DNA of 64,000 nucleotides from Drosophila miranda (Eukaryota > Arthropoda > Insecta > Diptera > Drosophilidae): contig NW_022881603.1 of assembly GCF_003369915.1 (NCBI RefSeq), positions 51,709,723 through 51,773,722 of the forward strand, given 5' to 3'. A program made the position numbers and the translations under genes. The first letter of the stretch is position 1. The number at the start of each line of letters is the position of its first letter. Below, in pieces: positions 40,038 to 52,155 of this stretch. The notes beneath the pieces are model-generated. The model saw only the letters and a list, made by a program, of their open reading frames with translations. It had not been told where the DNA came from and did no database searches.

Positions 40038-40179
40038 TTCTCAATCGACTCGGCTATTGATGCTGATCAAGAATATATATACTTTATGGGGTCGGAAACG
40101 ATTCCTTCTGGCCGTTACACACATCCACTTTCACCACAAATCTATATACCCCAATACTCATTTTGAGTATCGGGTATAA
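39102..40179 (-). mobile_element. Full-length DINE-1-like element
   Basis: About 1,078 bp; same insertion site as 11,912-12,987. The GACR tract is at 39,961-40,037. Confidence 0.75.
39961..40037. repeat. (GACR)n microsatellite in DINE-1
   Basis: GACG/GACA tetranucleotide run of about 77 bp, the same length as in the 12.8-kb copy. Confidence 0.9.
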
Positions 40180-40451
40180 CAAGAAAAGGGCACGCGGCTG
40201 ACCCAAACCACACACACGGTGCAGCACAAAAGACCAAAGAAGAGCTGGCTCCGCAAAAATCGACTCCCAAAAACGAATTAAATAGCCCCAACTCGAGCTC
40301 CCATCCATCAGAACGCCCTCAGCAGGAGAAGACGAAGCCACCTGAACCCACAACCTCAGTCAGAGACTCGCCCGACGCCGCCAAACCAATCACCCTACCG
40401 AAACACTCCGCTCCCCTCCGGTGTCACCCAACGTAAGAAAACATACAAGCT

Positions 40452-40589
40452 GTGAACACCCTGTTGACTCTCCTCGTCCTCGCGTCCGCCGCACACGCGT
40501 CGGTCAAACTCAACGATTACTCCACTGCGAACTACATCCCAATCGTCGACGGAGTGTTGTTTCTACGCGAAAATCCACTGGCTGTATGA
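40452..40589 (+). pseudogene. env: env-like remnant, GTG start (P5)
   Basis: 46-codon block ending in TGA; P3-type allele. Confidence 0.4.
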
Positions 40590-41499
40590 CCAGGTCGAAT
40601 ATCACGCGCAGAACCAACATTTTTGTATCTTACCGATCGATCTGTTGCAGCAGTTCACTACAACAAATCTAAATCCCATTACTTTAAAAATTGCAGTAAC
40701 GAGAATCGTCATTCATCTGTCAATACAAATACGCAAAGCAACAAATTTTTTAAAACTCAGTATAGTGTGAAACTATTGTCAAAATAAGACGTAACCCAAG
40801 TGGTGGTACTTTTGTAAAATATTTGTACAGGAAAATGTGTAAAATTTAGTAAAAAATAGCGAAATACAAAGTTCCCCAATATATATTCGGCGGCTTGCTC
40901 ATTCCCATCATTCGCAGTAGAGATGCAAAAGCGGACCAGAACCGGGTCCGGAATCGCAGAAGTTCGAGCACCGGAGAGGATAGCGGGCCATGCTGAGAGA
41001 TATGATGAGAACATGCAACATACTGACAAGGTCTTCAATCAGAAGTCACTTAACAGGCCACCAGCCTTTGTCAATCTTTCCATATTTCCATCCTTAATGG
41101 TGGGTTGTTTTACCACACACATACATATGTTTAAAATTGATATATTTATACCTGGCGCCCAGCGATTGGCACCGCCCAGCGATAGCGTAGAAAGAAAATA
41201 CATTGTCGATTTATTCAAAAATTGCTATGATGCGTTGATTTCCTATCGCACCGATCGACATGCGCCGACTCCATAACGCTGAGCAAACACACCAGGTCAC
41301 GCGGACTTCCTTCCACTCCAGACCAAGCAACCGACCAGGCGCAGTCCGGGTTTAGCGCTCGCCCCAGCCCCGGTCCACCCCCTCTAAGATAGACCAACCT
41401 CGACGTCTCCTCAAAGTTCCATCTACTTCTGCAAATTTCTTGTGGATTGACCCCTGGACGTGAATGAGCTTACCTTCCTCCTGAAATAGGTCCATCACA
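40590..41499 (+). mobile_element. Osvaldo-like LTR, internally deleted (P5/P6)
   Basis: Paralogue of L4 with the same two internal deletions. One visible substitution: AAATCTAAATCCC for AAATATAAATCCC near 40,667. Confidence 0.7.
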
Positions 41500-41501
41500 A
41501 G

Positions 41502-41519
41502 TGGCGCCCGAGCAGGGAC
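41502..41519 (+). other. tRNA-Lys primer binding site, P6
   Basis: 18-mer identical to that at 1913. Confidence 0.85.
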
Positions 41520-41959
41520 CTGAGGGAACGTCGACGAGGGTTTGTGGAATAAAACTCCACGGCCGCTAGAGAAACAGGAAAAACAACGCGAAGGAAACCC
41601 CGACTTCACGCAATTTCCAGCGGTGCGGGTTACGAAAGCGCGGCTCAGCGATAGAGAAACGGAAACAGTTCCATCACCCCGAGATGAAAATCGAAAAGCC
41701 CGCGGCGAAGCTCGACCCAGTGCCCCAGTGCCGAAAAACGCAAGCCAAACGAAATAGAAAACGCGGAACAGCCCGGTAAGTATTACCATGGATTCGCCAA
41801 CCCAAGGGTGAGTACCGGAAGGGTGAGCTGGAATCCTTCGCCGAGGAATTCGGATTCAGCCGCGAGGGTAACGCGGAAGATTTGCGGAGAAATTTCGCCG
41901 AACTAGCAGCCAGATCACCAGGGCGAGCTAGATAACCACAGCCCGGCACCTCGGCACAA

Positions 41960-42526
41960 GTGGAGAAGCGAAAGACAGACCCCGAGCTCAGCCTACGACC
42001 CCGTGGAACCACGGGGGGCAAAACCAGCGTCCCGCCGACATCGATAACCGCCGTAGGTCTACCAAAGAAGGTCTTTCTCGCAGAAGGAAACGGCCCCACA
42101 GACGGCCTTTACTACAGTCACGCCGCCCAGATGGCGGAATGGATTCGAAAGTGGGGAATCCAGTTCGACGGGCAGGATGACCCACTGTTTTTCGTTGAGC
42201 TACTGGAGGTGCGTACCCTCTCGTACGGGGTAGACATAAACTGCCTGCCGCGAGCCATGGCGGAGCTCCTCACCGACCGAGCCAACCGATGGTTCCGCAC
42301 CAGCCAACTACAGACCGCCTCATGGACCGACTTCCGTCAGTACCGAGTTCCGTCAGGACCGAGTTCCGTCAGGACCGAGTTCCGTCAGGAATTCCTAGCC
42401 TTCTTCCTGCCTCCCAGGTACTTCGAGCAGCTGGAAGACCAGATCAAGGACCGCAAACAAGCGGTAGGCGATCCGTTCAAGGACTTCACCATCGAGCTCC
42501 GTTTGCTCATGCACCACGCCGGGTAA
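41960..42526 (+). pseudogene. gag: gag N-terminus and capsid ORF, 188 codons (P6)
   Basis: Continuous from KRKTDPELSLRPRG through QFDGQDDPLFFVELLE, SYGVDINCLPRAMAELL, three 16-bp units (frame kept), FLPPRYFEQLEDQIKDRKQAVGDPFKDF to MHHAG, where TAC has become TAA. The remaining Gag (RIYDNT...) is also shifted by loss of bases in ACTCCCCACC. The same stop is in P8 and P10 but not in P1. Confidence 0.65.
42332..42388 (+). repeat. 16-bp minisatellite in gag, 3 units (P6)
   Basis: Three added units with the first beginning TACCGAG, as in P4. Confidence 0.9.
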
Positions 42527-42585
42527 GACGCTGCCAAAGAACTCAGTAGGATCTACGACAACACTCCCCACCGTACCAGCTATAC

Positions 42586-43422
42586 GTGCGAAGACACGAA
42601 CTACGAAGCCCAGCACAACGCACGATATTGGCCACGGAATACGAAAGTATACAGGAGCGGAATATCTTAGCAACGCCCATCCCCCTCGACAACCACCAAG
42701 GTACACACGGCCAATGGCACAACGAGCGCAAAACGAAGGACCCACTGGAACGTCCCGGAACCCGCAAGGGTGCCACACCATGTCGGCGCTCCAGTCCAGG
42801 AAGCTACGCATCGAATGATCACCACCCCTATCGCCAACCCACACGCGGCCTACCGCCGTTGCGGAGAAGCTTGACATGCTGCCCGCGACTGCACCAACCC
42901 ATCGATTGTCTTCTGTTGGGAATGCGGCAAGCGCGGAACACGCACTGTGGACTGTTGCCGTCAACACCCGTCGGGAAACGACTCGCGTCCCCACCTCCCC
43001 CGCTACAAGTACACGACGGCCGGATAGTGGCGAGAGTAACCATCGGAGCACGGTGCACGGAAGCCACGGTCGACACAGGATTCTCGCGAAGCTTCATCAA
43101 CGCCGACCTCGCCCGCCAACTCGATCACAACAACGACCTGCGAGAGGCGTGCGTCCAGATCCTCCTGGCCGACGGCTGCGCACGCGAGATAACTCAGATC
43201 TTGCTAGCGCGCGTCCGACTAGACGAGCGGGAGGTTCAGATGCCGCTCTTAGTACTATCGAATATGCTCGGGCAAGTCATCGTGGGGATGGATTTCCTAT
43301 GCGCCATCGACACGATGATACAGTGCGGCACCACACGCCTCCTCCATCAAGGTCAAGATCAACGCCCCGTCTCAAACACGCCGATGATCACCGCTAGCCA
43401 AGTACACACCCAGGACCCATGA
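42586..43422 (+). CDS. pro: Retropepsin ORF, P6
   Basis: 278 codons in the protease phase. Out-of-frame gag/knuckle sequence first; then the retropepsin from the GGGAAAC at 42,973-42,979 onward: DTGF active site, VGMDFL present, MLGQV for MLEQV. It ends early because one C is missing in ACACCCAGGACCC (43,407); P8 and P10 have the extra C and read on into the linker. Confidence 0.55.
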   Translation: MRRHELRSPAQRTILATEYESIQERNILATPIPLDNHQGTHGQWHNERKTKDPLERPGTRKGATPCRRSSPGSYASNDHHPYRQPTRGLPPLRRSLTCCPRLHQPIDCLLLGMRQARNTHCGLLPSTPVGKRLASPPPPLQVHDGRIVARVTIGARCTEATVDTGFSRSFINADLARQLDHNNDLREACVQILLADGCAREITQILLARVRLDEREVQMPLLVLSNMLGQVIVGMDFLCAIDTMIQCGTTRLLHQGQDQRPVSNTPMITASQVHTQDP

Positions 43423-44518
43423 ACTCGAGACACCCGAAACGAAACGAGACACAGGCAGAAGAAACGAGGAACACAAAACCCACGGCAGCAATGAGGCACA
43501 CAAGCCCCACGCCGAGAAACCAAAAATCAAGCAAAGCAACGAAGAAAGCGAGCCGGTCCTCCGAGGCCACCGACGCGGCTCCACCAACGAAGGGAAAAGA
43601 ATCCAGGACGCAGCAGCCAGACGCTCGACGTACCACCTCCACCCGCCACCCTGGCCCAGGACTGCAGCGACAACGCCATCGACACAAGAAACAAGACCTC
43701 AAAGACAGAGACCGACCAGCAACTCCAGAGTCCTCTTAGGCAGGAAGCCAACACTTCATCGATCGACACCGACATCTTGGACCGACTCCCAGGCAACCCC
43801 TCGCACAGCGCCGGCATGCGGCCCAACACCACGTCTGGAGCCATGTCTGAAACCTGCGTCGCACAAACTAGCCGTCGGTCCAAAGCTAGGATCGCCACCG
43901 AGACCCACACGGGCACCATTCCTATGGTCGACATCCCCACTGTAGTCGCCAGCATAAGCGAATAAACTCGCGAAGTCAAACCAACAAGCGCATTCGATGC
44001 GACAATCCTCCCGAGGACCCCGACCACACTTACAACCCAGAAATCGACAAAACGCCCAAAGATGATCCGGAACGAGTCCCCGACCCGTGGCCTCCCGCCA
44101 TCGCGGCAGGGATACAGGAATGTCTGGACGAGGAGCTGACAGCACTCGCAGACCACCGAGAGAGGCTCGGCTTACCATTCTTACGAAAATCGAGCTTGAA
44201 GAATCTCAACCACAGTAGCGACCTGAGGAAATTCCGCGATCGCGATCCCGAAGAACCCACCGACCTACATGAGAATGCTGACATCGACGAGGAAAGCAAC
44301 GAGACATTAACCCGACGCCCCAACCACGGTACCGCAGAGTCAGCAAAACCCGAGATACCCGGACAAAAAAGACAGCATCGGCAAAACGCGGCACGCGTCT
44401 GACCCAAAACACCCCCCCGGTGCAGCACAGAAGACCAAAGAAGAGCTGGCTCCGCAAAAATCGACTCCCCAAAACGGCTTTAATAGCCCCAACACGAGCT
44501 CCCATCCATCCGTACGCC

Positions 44519-44716
44519 GACGATGACGATGTCGTCGAGGGTCCGTCGTCGGGCGCTGTGGGGGCTCCGAGATGGTTCGATTAGGTCTTCGGCTATCAGC
44601 TTCGCATGGCTGGGTTTTTTGGGTAGTTTTATGGGTCGGTTGTCCCTCATGACGATGGTATGTTATGTTAGATCTGTCGTCCCTCGGAGGCCTGCAAGTG
44701 TTGGCAGTTCCCTGAG
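44519..44716 (-). pseudogene. pol: RT fragment of M6 at unit junction
   Basis: Repeats 33,882-34,079: RDNRPIKLPKKPSHAK... to TLDD on the minus strand. It joins plus-oriented tail sequence at 44,518, so the RT thumb, RNase H and integrase are absent here. Confidence 0.7.
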
Positions 44717-44734
44717 GTCCCTGCTCGGGCGCCA
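44717..44734 (-). other. tRNA-Lys primer binding site, M6
   Basis: Reverse complement of the 18-mer at 1913. Confidence 0.85.
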
Positions 44735-44736
44735 CT

Positions 44737-46092
44737 TGTGATGGACCTATTTCAGGCTGAGGTAAGCTCAGTCACGTCCAGGGGTCAATCCACAATAAAT
44801 TTGTCGAAGTAGATGGAACTTTGAGGGAGACGTCGGGGTTGGCCTATCTTAGAGAGGGTGGATCGGGGCTGGGGCGAGCGCTGCTCATCGTGTATATTAA
44901 ACGGTGTGCATGGAGTTGGGGTGGGGTAGTGTCGGTGCCTCGGCTAATTGGAATGAACTTACTCAATTGGATATTATTCTGATAATTAGACATTTTATTA
45001 CGAATATCTTAGCACTTTGAGTTGTATTAATTTGATAACTCTACTGATCGCTGGTATCTTTCGTAAGCTCCCTTTTACTTCTGGCCGGCGACTATTTATA
45101 CGCCTTGTGCTGCTGTGTCAGCGGGTTCCAAAAGTGCACTTCGCCGTTTTGGCGATCGTGGGTTCTGGTTCTGTCTCTTCGCGTTTTTGGCGTGCTGTCG
45201 GGTTTGCCGCTGGGTGCTTGTCATAGGCTTCCGCGGTGTCATCTTTTTGTAGTCGATGAACCCGGAAGACTGCGCCTGGTCGGTTGCTTAGTCTGGAGTG
45301 GAAGGAAGTCCTCGTGACCTTGTGTGTTTGCTCAGCGTTATGGAGTCAGCGCGTGTCAATCAGTGGCTATCTGTACTAAATAATGCATGCGTTTAATTTA
45401 CGTTGGGCGAGGCGCTGTAATTTGCTGTCAGGTTTTATGCTTATAATATGTCGCGGGAACCCTTTTAGGTTCGTTACAAAACAAAAAGCTAACTGCTATG
45501 GGGGGTTAAATACGTTTATGTAAATTTAAAATTTAGAAGCCGGGTTTTCCTCGCAGAATATAGAGTTTTTCATAGATTTGGGCGCATATGAAATATAACG
45601 AATCTCGGGGCACTGGCAGCTGCGATAGGAAATCACCGGCATCATATAAATTTTTAAATAAATCGTCAATGTATTTTCATTCTTCGCTATTGCTGGGCGG
45701 TGCCTATCTCTTGGCGCCTTCTTCGGATATGTGCTACAAAACGATTCAGGTATAATTATATCAATATTAAACATATGTATGTGTGTGGTAAAACAACCCA
45801 CCATTACGGCTGGAAATAAGGAAAGATTGCCAAAGAGTGGTGGCCTGTTAAATGACTTCTGATTGCGAATGATGGGAATGAGCAAGCCGCCGAAAATATA
45901 TTGGGGAACTTTGTATTTATCTATTTTTTACTGAATTTTACCCATTTTCCTGTAAAAATATCTTACAAAAGTACCACCACTCGTGTTACGTCTTATTTTG
46001 ATAACAGTTTCACACTATACTGAGTTTTAAAAAATTGTTTGCTTTGCGTATTTGTATTGACAGATGAATGACGATTCTCGTTGCTGCAATTT
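44737..46092 (-). mobile_element. Osvaldo-like LTR with promoter block (M6)
   Basis: Repeat of 34,100-35,455. The TATA/AATAAA block is at 44,881-45,256 (TATAAATAG at 45,100-45,092, AATAAA at 44,999-44,994). Confidence 0.7.
44881..45256 (-). promoter_or_regulatory. LTR promoter/poly(A) block, second copy
   Basis: Same as 34,244-34,619; the TATA box and AATAAA are both intact. One base differs nearby (CTTTTACTTCTGG for CTTTTAGTTCTGG). Confidence 0.5.
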
Positions 46093-46608
46093 CTAAAGCG
46101 ACTCTCCTTTTTTCTGCTGGCGCTTTTGCAACATTCTATGTACTTCTACGGACGACAGTTTAACACTAAACTCATCCAACAGAGCTGCCTTCAACGAATT
46201 CCAGTTACGAATATCACGTAAACTACGAGCGAAAGATTTTGCTGCACCAACTAACAACTGCTTGGCATAAATGAATAATTGTAATTGACTCCATTGAACA
46301 GTAGCTGCGCATTCTTCTAATTCCTCTATCCATTGATTGATGTCGGGGTTATTAGAACCAGAAAATTGTGACACACTACCTTCCACTTCTTTTAGCGTAA
46401 ACCAAGATTTATACTCTGCCTGTCGCGTACCTGGTTGAACTGCTACGGTATCATCCACTGCTGTTACTACGGACTCAACTGGAAAGCCGTTATGTATTAA
46501 TAGTCTATCTTGCAAATCGCGCTTTCGTCCCGTCGTCTGCAACGCAAGCTCTCTTAACTTCTCTCGCAAATCTGCGACTCTCAGTGTCATTATCTCTTCA
46601 ACTTGCAT
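46093..46608 (-). CDS. gag: Truncated SAP-like/Retrotrans_gag Gag, second copy
   Basis: Identical 171-codon translation to 35,456-35,971, same junction-made stop. Confidence 0.7.
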   Translation of the reverse strand: MQVEEIMTLRVADLREKLRELALQTTGRKRDLQDRLLIHNGFPVESVVTAVDDTVAVQPGTRQAEYKSWFTLKEVEGSVSQFSGSNNPDINQWIEELEECAATVQWSQLQLFIYAKQLLVGAAKSFARSLRDIRNWNSLKAALLDEFSVKLSSVEVHRMLQKRQQKKGESL

Positions 46609-47466
46609 CGTGACGATTTAAACACAAAATAATTGATATTAGCTTATATCTAAGAAAATGTGATTAAATCAACTTAAACAACCTTATTACTGCTGGCCTG
46701 TTAACAATTTTCCAGTTAACATCGACTCCGAAAACGCCTTTAAAGTCGTCACTGTTAACGATCGCTTCTCTGTTAACGCTCACCTTACTATGGGTTTACC
46801 CTTGTTAACTCTCGCTTCTGCGCAGAACTTTCCAGACTCCAAATTTGACGCACACACACTACCACATCCAGATCTCGCTTGCCTGTCGATGTCGCTGTTG
46901 CCGTCCTCTCTTTGTTGCCTTGCCTTGCTCTCGCTGTTCGCCGTTAACTCGTTGTCGCTTCCCGAATCGTCGCTGCTTCCGCTGTTACAAAATGGTCGTC
47001 TCCTTGCTGCTTGTCTCTTCTTGTAGTTGTAGTCTCCGTCCGACGCAGTGCAACACAACAACAATCAATGTTCTTTGATTCTTGCTGTTTGCTGCCATCG
47101 TTTTGTCGCTTCTGCTCTCTTTGGAACGAACGCGCTCAGATTGTCGTCTCTGTGCCGCTTGTCTCCTTGTAGCTCTAGCCTCTCAGACGCAATGCACAAC
47201 AACAACAACGAAGGTTTTGATTCTTGCTGTGTTTGCTGCCGTCTGCCGTAGTTTTGTCGCTCCAGCTCTCTTGAATGTCTGCTCACACTAATGCGCCTTC
47301 TTCGACAAGTGTCTCTCTCGCACTTATAGGCCAGACTGCAATTCAATTTCGCACCGCGACCGATCTCTTGTGTCACCAGTCTCGTGTACGCCAAAATTTC
47401 CAAATACACGCACAAATCTCACTTGCAAATGTTGTTGTCTTGGGCTTATTTTCAGACGAGCCCCCA
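46609..47466 (-). other. Leader and tRNA-Pro-type PBS of second Gypsy element (R2)
   Basis: Repeat of 35,972-36,829, with the six GTTAAC sites and the PBS at 47,455-47,466. Confidence 0.6.
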
Positions 47467-47469
47467 ATT

Positions 47470-47729
47470 TGTAGTAGTTTAAGTTGCTTGATGGCAACGA
47501 GTAACATTTATTTGATAAGTATGTTTGACTTAAAATTATAACAGCTCCAAGTTTTACAAGTGTGTTTGTGACTAATTATATGCGTGTACGTCTGATGCGT
47601 GGCTGAACTGACAACTGACTGATCTCTCTCTCTTGCTATCGGCTCTCTCAGAGCCGATTACTGCTCTATCCCGACGACACGACGAAAACACGACCGCTTC
47701 GTGTCTCTCTGTTTCCTTCGTTTCCTACA
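47470..47729 (-). mobile_element. 5' LTR of second Gypsy element (R2)
   Basis: 260 bp, TG...CA, TACA on the outer side (47,730-47,733). Confidence 0.8.
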
Positions 47730-47733
47730 TACA

Positions 47734-48136
47734 TATGTTTAATATTGATCTAATTATACCTGAATCCTTTTGTAGCACATATCCAAAGAAGGCGCCAAGC
47801 GATTGGCACCACCCAGCGATAGCGTAGAAAGAAAATACATTGTCGATTTATTCAAAAATTGCTATGATGCCGGTGATTTTCTATCTCAGCTGCCAGTGCT
47901 ACATGATGGGGCATTCGTTATATTTCACATGCGCCCACATCTATGAAAAACTCTCTATTCTGCGAGAAAAAACCAGATTCTAAATTTTAAATTTACATAA
48001 ACGTGTTTAACCCAGCATAGCAGTTAATTTTTTGTCTTGTAACGAACATTAAAGGGTTCCCCTGACATATTATAAGCATAAAACCTGATACGCGTCGCCC
48101 AACGTAAATTAAACGCATGCATTACTTACTACACGA
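47734..48136 (+). mobile_element. Osvaldo-like LTR fragment, P7
   Basis: Repeat of 37,097-37,499 with the same loss of U5 and PBS. Confidence 0.7.
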
Positions 48137-48387
48137 ACGGTGCCATCACTCCGAGAAGAAATTCGAAAAGCCCGCGGCGAAGCTCGACCCAGTGCCCCAG
48201 TGCCGGAAAACGCAAGCCAAACGAAATAGCAAACGCAAGCAATAAACGGAACAATGGAATCCCATACAGAAGAGCAGCCCGGTGAGTATTACCCTGGACT
48301 CGCCAACCCAAGGGTGAGTACCGGAAGGGTGAGCTGGAATCCTGCGCCGAGGAATTCGGATTCAGCCGCGAGGGTAACGCGGAAGAT

Positions 48388-49632
48388 TTGCGGAGAAATT
48401 TCGCCGAACTAGTCGCCGGGCCCCTCGAACACGACAACTGGGTCAGACTGACGGAGCTCGAGCGACAGTACGCCAGATCACCAGGACGAGCCAGATCACC
48501 ACAGCCCGGCACCTCGGCACAAGCGGAGAAGCGAAAGACAGACCCCGAGCTCAGCCTACGACCCCGTGGAACCACGGGGGGCAAAACCAGCGTCCCGCCG
48601 ACATCGATAACCGCCGCAGGTCTATCCAAGAAGGTCCTCGCAAAAGGAAATGGCCCCACAGACGGCCATTACTACAGTCACGCCGCGCAGATGGCGGAGC
48701 GGATTCGGAAGTGGGGAATCCAGTTCGACGGGCAGGATTACCCACTGGGCAGGATACACACGGCCAACGGCACAACGAGCGCAAAACGAAGGCGAGACGA
48801 ATCGGGCCCAATTCCGAAAAACCCACTGGAACGTCCCGGGACCCGCAAGGGTGCCACACCATGTCGGCGCTCCAGTCCAGGAAGCTACGCATCGAATGAT
48901 CACCACCCCTATCGCCAACCCACACGCGGCCTACCGCCGTTGCGGAGTAGCTTGACATGCTGCCCGCGACTGCACCAACCCATCGATTGTCTTCTGTTGG
49001 GAATGCGGCAAGCGCGGAACACGCACTGTGGACTGTTGCCGTCAACACCCGTCGGGAAACGACTCGCGTCCCCACCTCCCCCGCTACAAGTACACGACGG
49101 CCGGAAAGTGGCGAGAGTAACCATCGGAGCACGGTGCACGGAAGCCACGGTCGACACAGGAGCCTCGCGAAGCTTCATCAACGCCGACCTCGCCCGCCAA
49201 CTCGATCACAACAACGACCTGCGAGAGGCGTGCGTCCAGATCGTCCTGGCCGACGGCTGCGCACGCGAGATAACTCAGATCTTGCTAGCGCGCGTCCGAC
49301 TAGACGAGCGGGAGGTTCAGATGCCGCTCTTAGTACTATCGAATATGCTCGAGCAAGTCATCGTGGGGATGGATTTCCTATGCGCCATCGACACGATGAT
49401 ACAGTGCGGCACCACACGCCTGCTCCATCAAGGTCACCAACGCCCCGTCTCAAACACGCCGATGATCACCGCCTGCCAAGTACACACCCCAGAAACCCAT
49501 GAACTCAGTAACGACCTGAAGAAATTCCGCGATCGCGAGCCCGAAGAACCCACCGACCTACATGAGAATGCTGACATCGACGAGGAAAGCAACGAGACAT
49601 TAACCCGACGCCCCAACCACGGCACCGAGTGA
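48388..49632 (+). CDS. gag-pro: Gag N-terminus to retropepsin ORF, 414 codons (P7)
   Basis: Same as P3's ORF with one residue change (VARV for VARI before the protease). G6 is intact at the site where P5 and P9 have G5. DTGAS and VGMDFL present; capsid missing. Heptamer at 49,054-49,060, bypassed. Confidence 0.6.
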   Translation: MRRNFAELVAGPLEHDNWVRLTELERQYARSPGRARSPQPGTSAQAEKRKTDPELSLRPRGTTGGKTSVPPTSITAAGLSKKVLAKGNGPTDGHYYSHAAQMAERIRKWGIQFDGQDYPLGRIHTANGTTSAKRRRDESGPIPKNPLERPGTRKGATPCRRSSPGSYASNDHHPYRQPTRGLPPLRSSLTCCPRLHQPIDCLLLGMRQARNTHCGLLPSTPVGKRLASPPPPLQVHDGRKVARVTIGARCTEATVDTGASRSFINADLARQLDHNNDLREACVQIVLADGCAREITQILLARVRLDEREVQMPLLVLSNMLEQVIVGMDFLCAIDTMIQCGTTRLLHQGHQRPVSNTPMITACQVHTPETHELSNDLKKFRDREPEEPTDLHENADIDEESNETLTRRPNHGTE

Positions 49633-49739
49633 GTCAGTCACGACCATGCACCCCACGAATTAGCTGACGAAGCGAAGAGAACGCGGAAATCCCAACGCAG
49701 CGGCGACACCGCCGAAGAGGAGTTTCCCAAATAAAAAAA

Positions 49740-50642
49740 CGAGGGGGAACGTTGTGAGTTGCTGCGGACACCGCAAACTCTACATTTATACCCGATATCT
49801 AGTCAGTAAGGATCTCCTCCGGCAGACGGCGCTAATATTAAACGACACGACAAAGAATGCGTGCGAGAGAGACAGAAAATCAGCCTGAGCAAATTGCAAA
49901 TTGATTTCTTGCTTTTGGCTATAAAATCGATTCGGTCTGATCCAGATTCAGCAACCGGATATATATGGGCATTCTCTATGATTCTGCGTTTTTAGTTTTC
50001 TCGTATCCTCATAATTGTGGATGCAACAGATTTTCGTCCTTTGTGGGGGCCCCCTTTTGTGGGGCGAAATTTTGAGATAAACGTTTTATAGTGAGATCTA
50101 ACAGGAGTGCGGATACCAAATTTGGTTACTCTAGCCTTAATAGTCTCTGAGATTTGTGGATGCCCCAGATTTTCCTCCTTTGCGTGGGCGGAAGGGGGTG
50201 TGGCGAAATTCTGACACAAAACGGTCAAGGTCCGATATCACAGGAGTGTGGATACCAAATTTGGTTGCTCTAGCTCTTATGGGTTCTGATATCCTTGAAC
50301 TCATATTTTGCAATTGGCAGAAAGAATGAAATTGTTTTCTTGATTCTGGCTTTAATAATTATACGACCAGGTTCAGATTTTACAATCTAAAACATATAGT
50401 CTCCTCTACGATTCTGCGTTTTCAGTTTTCCTGTATCTTTGAATTTGTGGATGCCACAGATTTTCGCCCTTTGTGGGGCGGAAGGGGGCGGGGCAAAGTT
50501 TTGAAATATACTTGTAGCAGTGACATATCACAGAAGTCCGGATATAAAACGTCGTTGCTGTAGCTCTTATAGTCTTTGAGCACTAGGCGCTGATAGGGAC
50601 GGACAGACGGACGGACGGACAGACGGACAGACGGACAGACGG

Positions 50643-50674
<32 letters not shown>

Positions 50675-50816
50675 TTCTCAATCGACTCGGCTATTGATGC
50701 TGATCAAGAATATATATACTTTATGGGGTCGGAAACGATTCCTTCTGGCCGTTACACACATCCACTTTCACCACAAATCTATATACCCCAATACTCATTT
50801 TGAGTATCGGGTATAA
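49740..50816 (-). mobile_element. Full-length DINE-1-like element
   Basis: About 1,077 bp; same site and structure as 11,912-12,987. GACR tract at 50,598-50,674. Confidence 0.75.
50598..50674. repeat. (GACR)n microsatellite in DINE-1
   Basis: 77 bp of GACG/GACA units. Confidence 0.9.
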
Positions 50817-51087
50817 CAAGAAAAGGGCACGCGGCTGACCCAAACCACACACACGGTGCAGCACAAAAGACCAAAGAAGAGCTGGCTCCGCAAAAATCGA
50901 CTCCCAAAAACGAATTAAATAGCCCCAACTCGAGCTCCCATCCATCAGAACGCCCTCAGCAGGAGAAGACGAAGCCACCTGAACCCACAACCTCAGTCAG
51001 AGACTCGCCGACGCCGCCAAACCAATCACCCTACCGAAACACTCCGCTCCCCTCCGGTGTCACCCAACGTAAGAAAACATACAAGCT

Positions 51088-51225
51088 GTGAACACCCTGT
51101 TGACTCTCCTCGTCCTCGCGTCCGCCGCACACGCGTCGGTCAAACTCATCGATTACTCCACTGCGAACTACATCCCAATCGTCGACGGAGTGTTGTTTCT
51201 ACGCGAAAATCCACTGGCTGTATGA
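51088..51225 (+). pseudogene. env: env-like remnant, GTG start (P7)
   Basis: 46-codon block, one substitution (CTCATCGATTAC for CTCAACGATTAC). Confidence 0.4.
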
Positions 51226-52135
51226 CCAGGTCGAATATCACGCGCAGAACCAACATTTTTGTATCTTACCGATCGATCTGTTGCAGCAGTTCACTACAAC
51301 AAATCTAAATCCCATTACTTTAAAAATTGCAGTAACGAGAATCGTCATTCATCTGTCAATACAAATACGCAAAGCAACAAATTTTTTAAAACTCAGTATA
51401 GTGTGAAACTATTGTCAAAATAAGACGTAACCCAAGTGGTGGTACTTTTGTAAAATATTTGTACAGGAAAATGTGTAAAATTTAGTAAAAAATAGCGAAA
51501 TACAAAGTTCCCCAATATATATTCGGCGGCTTGCTCATTCCCATCATTCGCAGTAGAGATGCAAAAGCGGACCAGAACCGGGTCCGGAATCGCAGAAGTT
51601 CGAGCACCGGAGAGGATAGCGGGCCATGCTGAGAGATATGATGAGAACATGCAACATACTGACAAGGTCTTCAATCAGAAGTCACTTAACAGGCCACCAG
51701 CCTTTGTCAATCTTTCCATATTTCCATCCTTAATGGTGGGTTGTTTTACCACACACATACATATGTTTAAAATTGATATATTTATACCTGGCGCCCAGCG
51801 ATTGGCACCGCCCAGCGATAGCGTAGAAAGAAAATACATTGTCGATTTATTCAAAAATTGCTATGATGCGTTGATTTCCTATCGCACCGATCGACATGCG
51901 CCGACTCCATAACGCTGAGCAAACACACCAGGTCACGCGGACTTCCTTCCACTCCAGACCAAGCAACCGACCAGGCGCAGTCCGGGTTTAGCGCTCGCCC
52001 CAGCCCCGGTCCACCCCCTCTAAGATAGACCAACCTCGACGTCTCCTCAAAGTTCCATCTACTTCTGCAAATTTCTTGTGGATTGACCCCTGGACGTGAA
52101 TGAGCTTACCTTCCTCCTGAAATAGGTCCATCACA
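51226..52135 (+). mobile_element. Osvaldo-like LTR, internally deleted (P7/P8)
   Basis: Repeat of 40,590-41,499. Confidence 0.7.
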
Positions 52136-52137
52136 AG

Positions 52138-52155
52138 TGGCGCCCGAGCAGGGAC
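52138..52155 (+). other. tRNA-Lys primer binding site, P8
   Basis: 18-mer identical to that at 1913. Confidence 0.85.

Larger units (their letters stand above)
37500..40451 (+). mobile_element. Osvaldo-like internal region, copy P5
   Basis: Direct paralogue of P3 (offset about 27,191), including the capsid deletion and the DINE-1 at the same site. Differences include G5 instead of G6 near 37,940. Confidence 0.8.
33882..44518. repeat. Compound tandem unit R1 (10,637 bp)
   Basis: Starts inside the M5 RT remnant (GACGATGACG) and ends in the tail of P6. The next unit starts with the same RT bases at 44,519. Offset 10,637 holds for all landmarks inside. Confidence 0.85.
41520..44518 (+). mobile_element. 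Osvaldo-like internal region, copy P6
   Basis: Leader without gag ATG, gag, knuckles with heptamer, protease, the long linker (to about 44.4 kb), then a short tail fragment that ends at the unit junction 44,518/44,519. The uninterrupted counterpart of P4, which ends at the inversion. Confidence 0.8.
48137..51087 (+). mobile_element. Osvaldo-like internal region, copy P7
   Basis: Repeat of P5; DINE-1 inserted at 49,740-50,816. Confidence 0.8.
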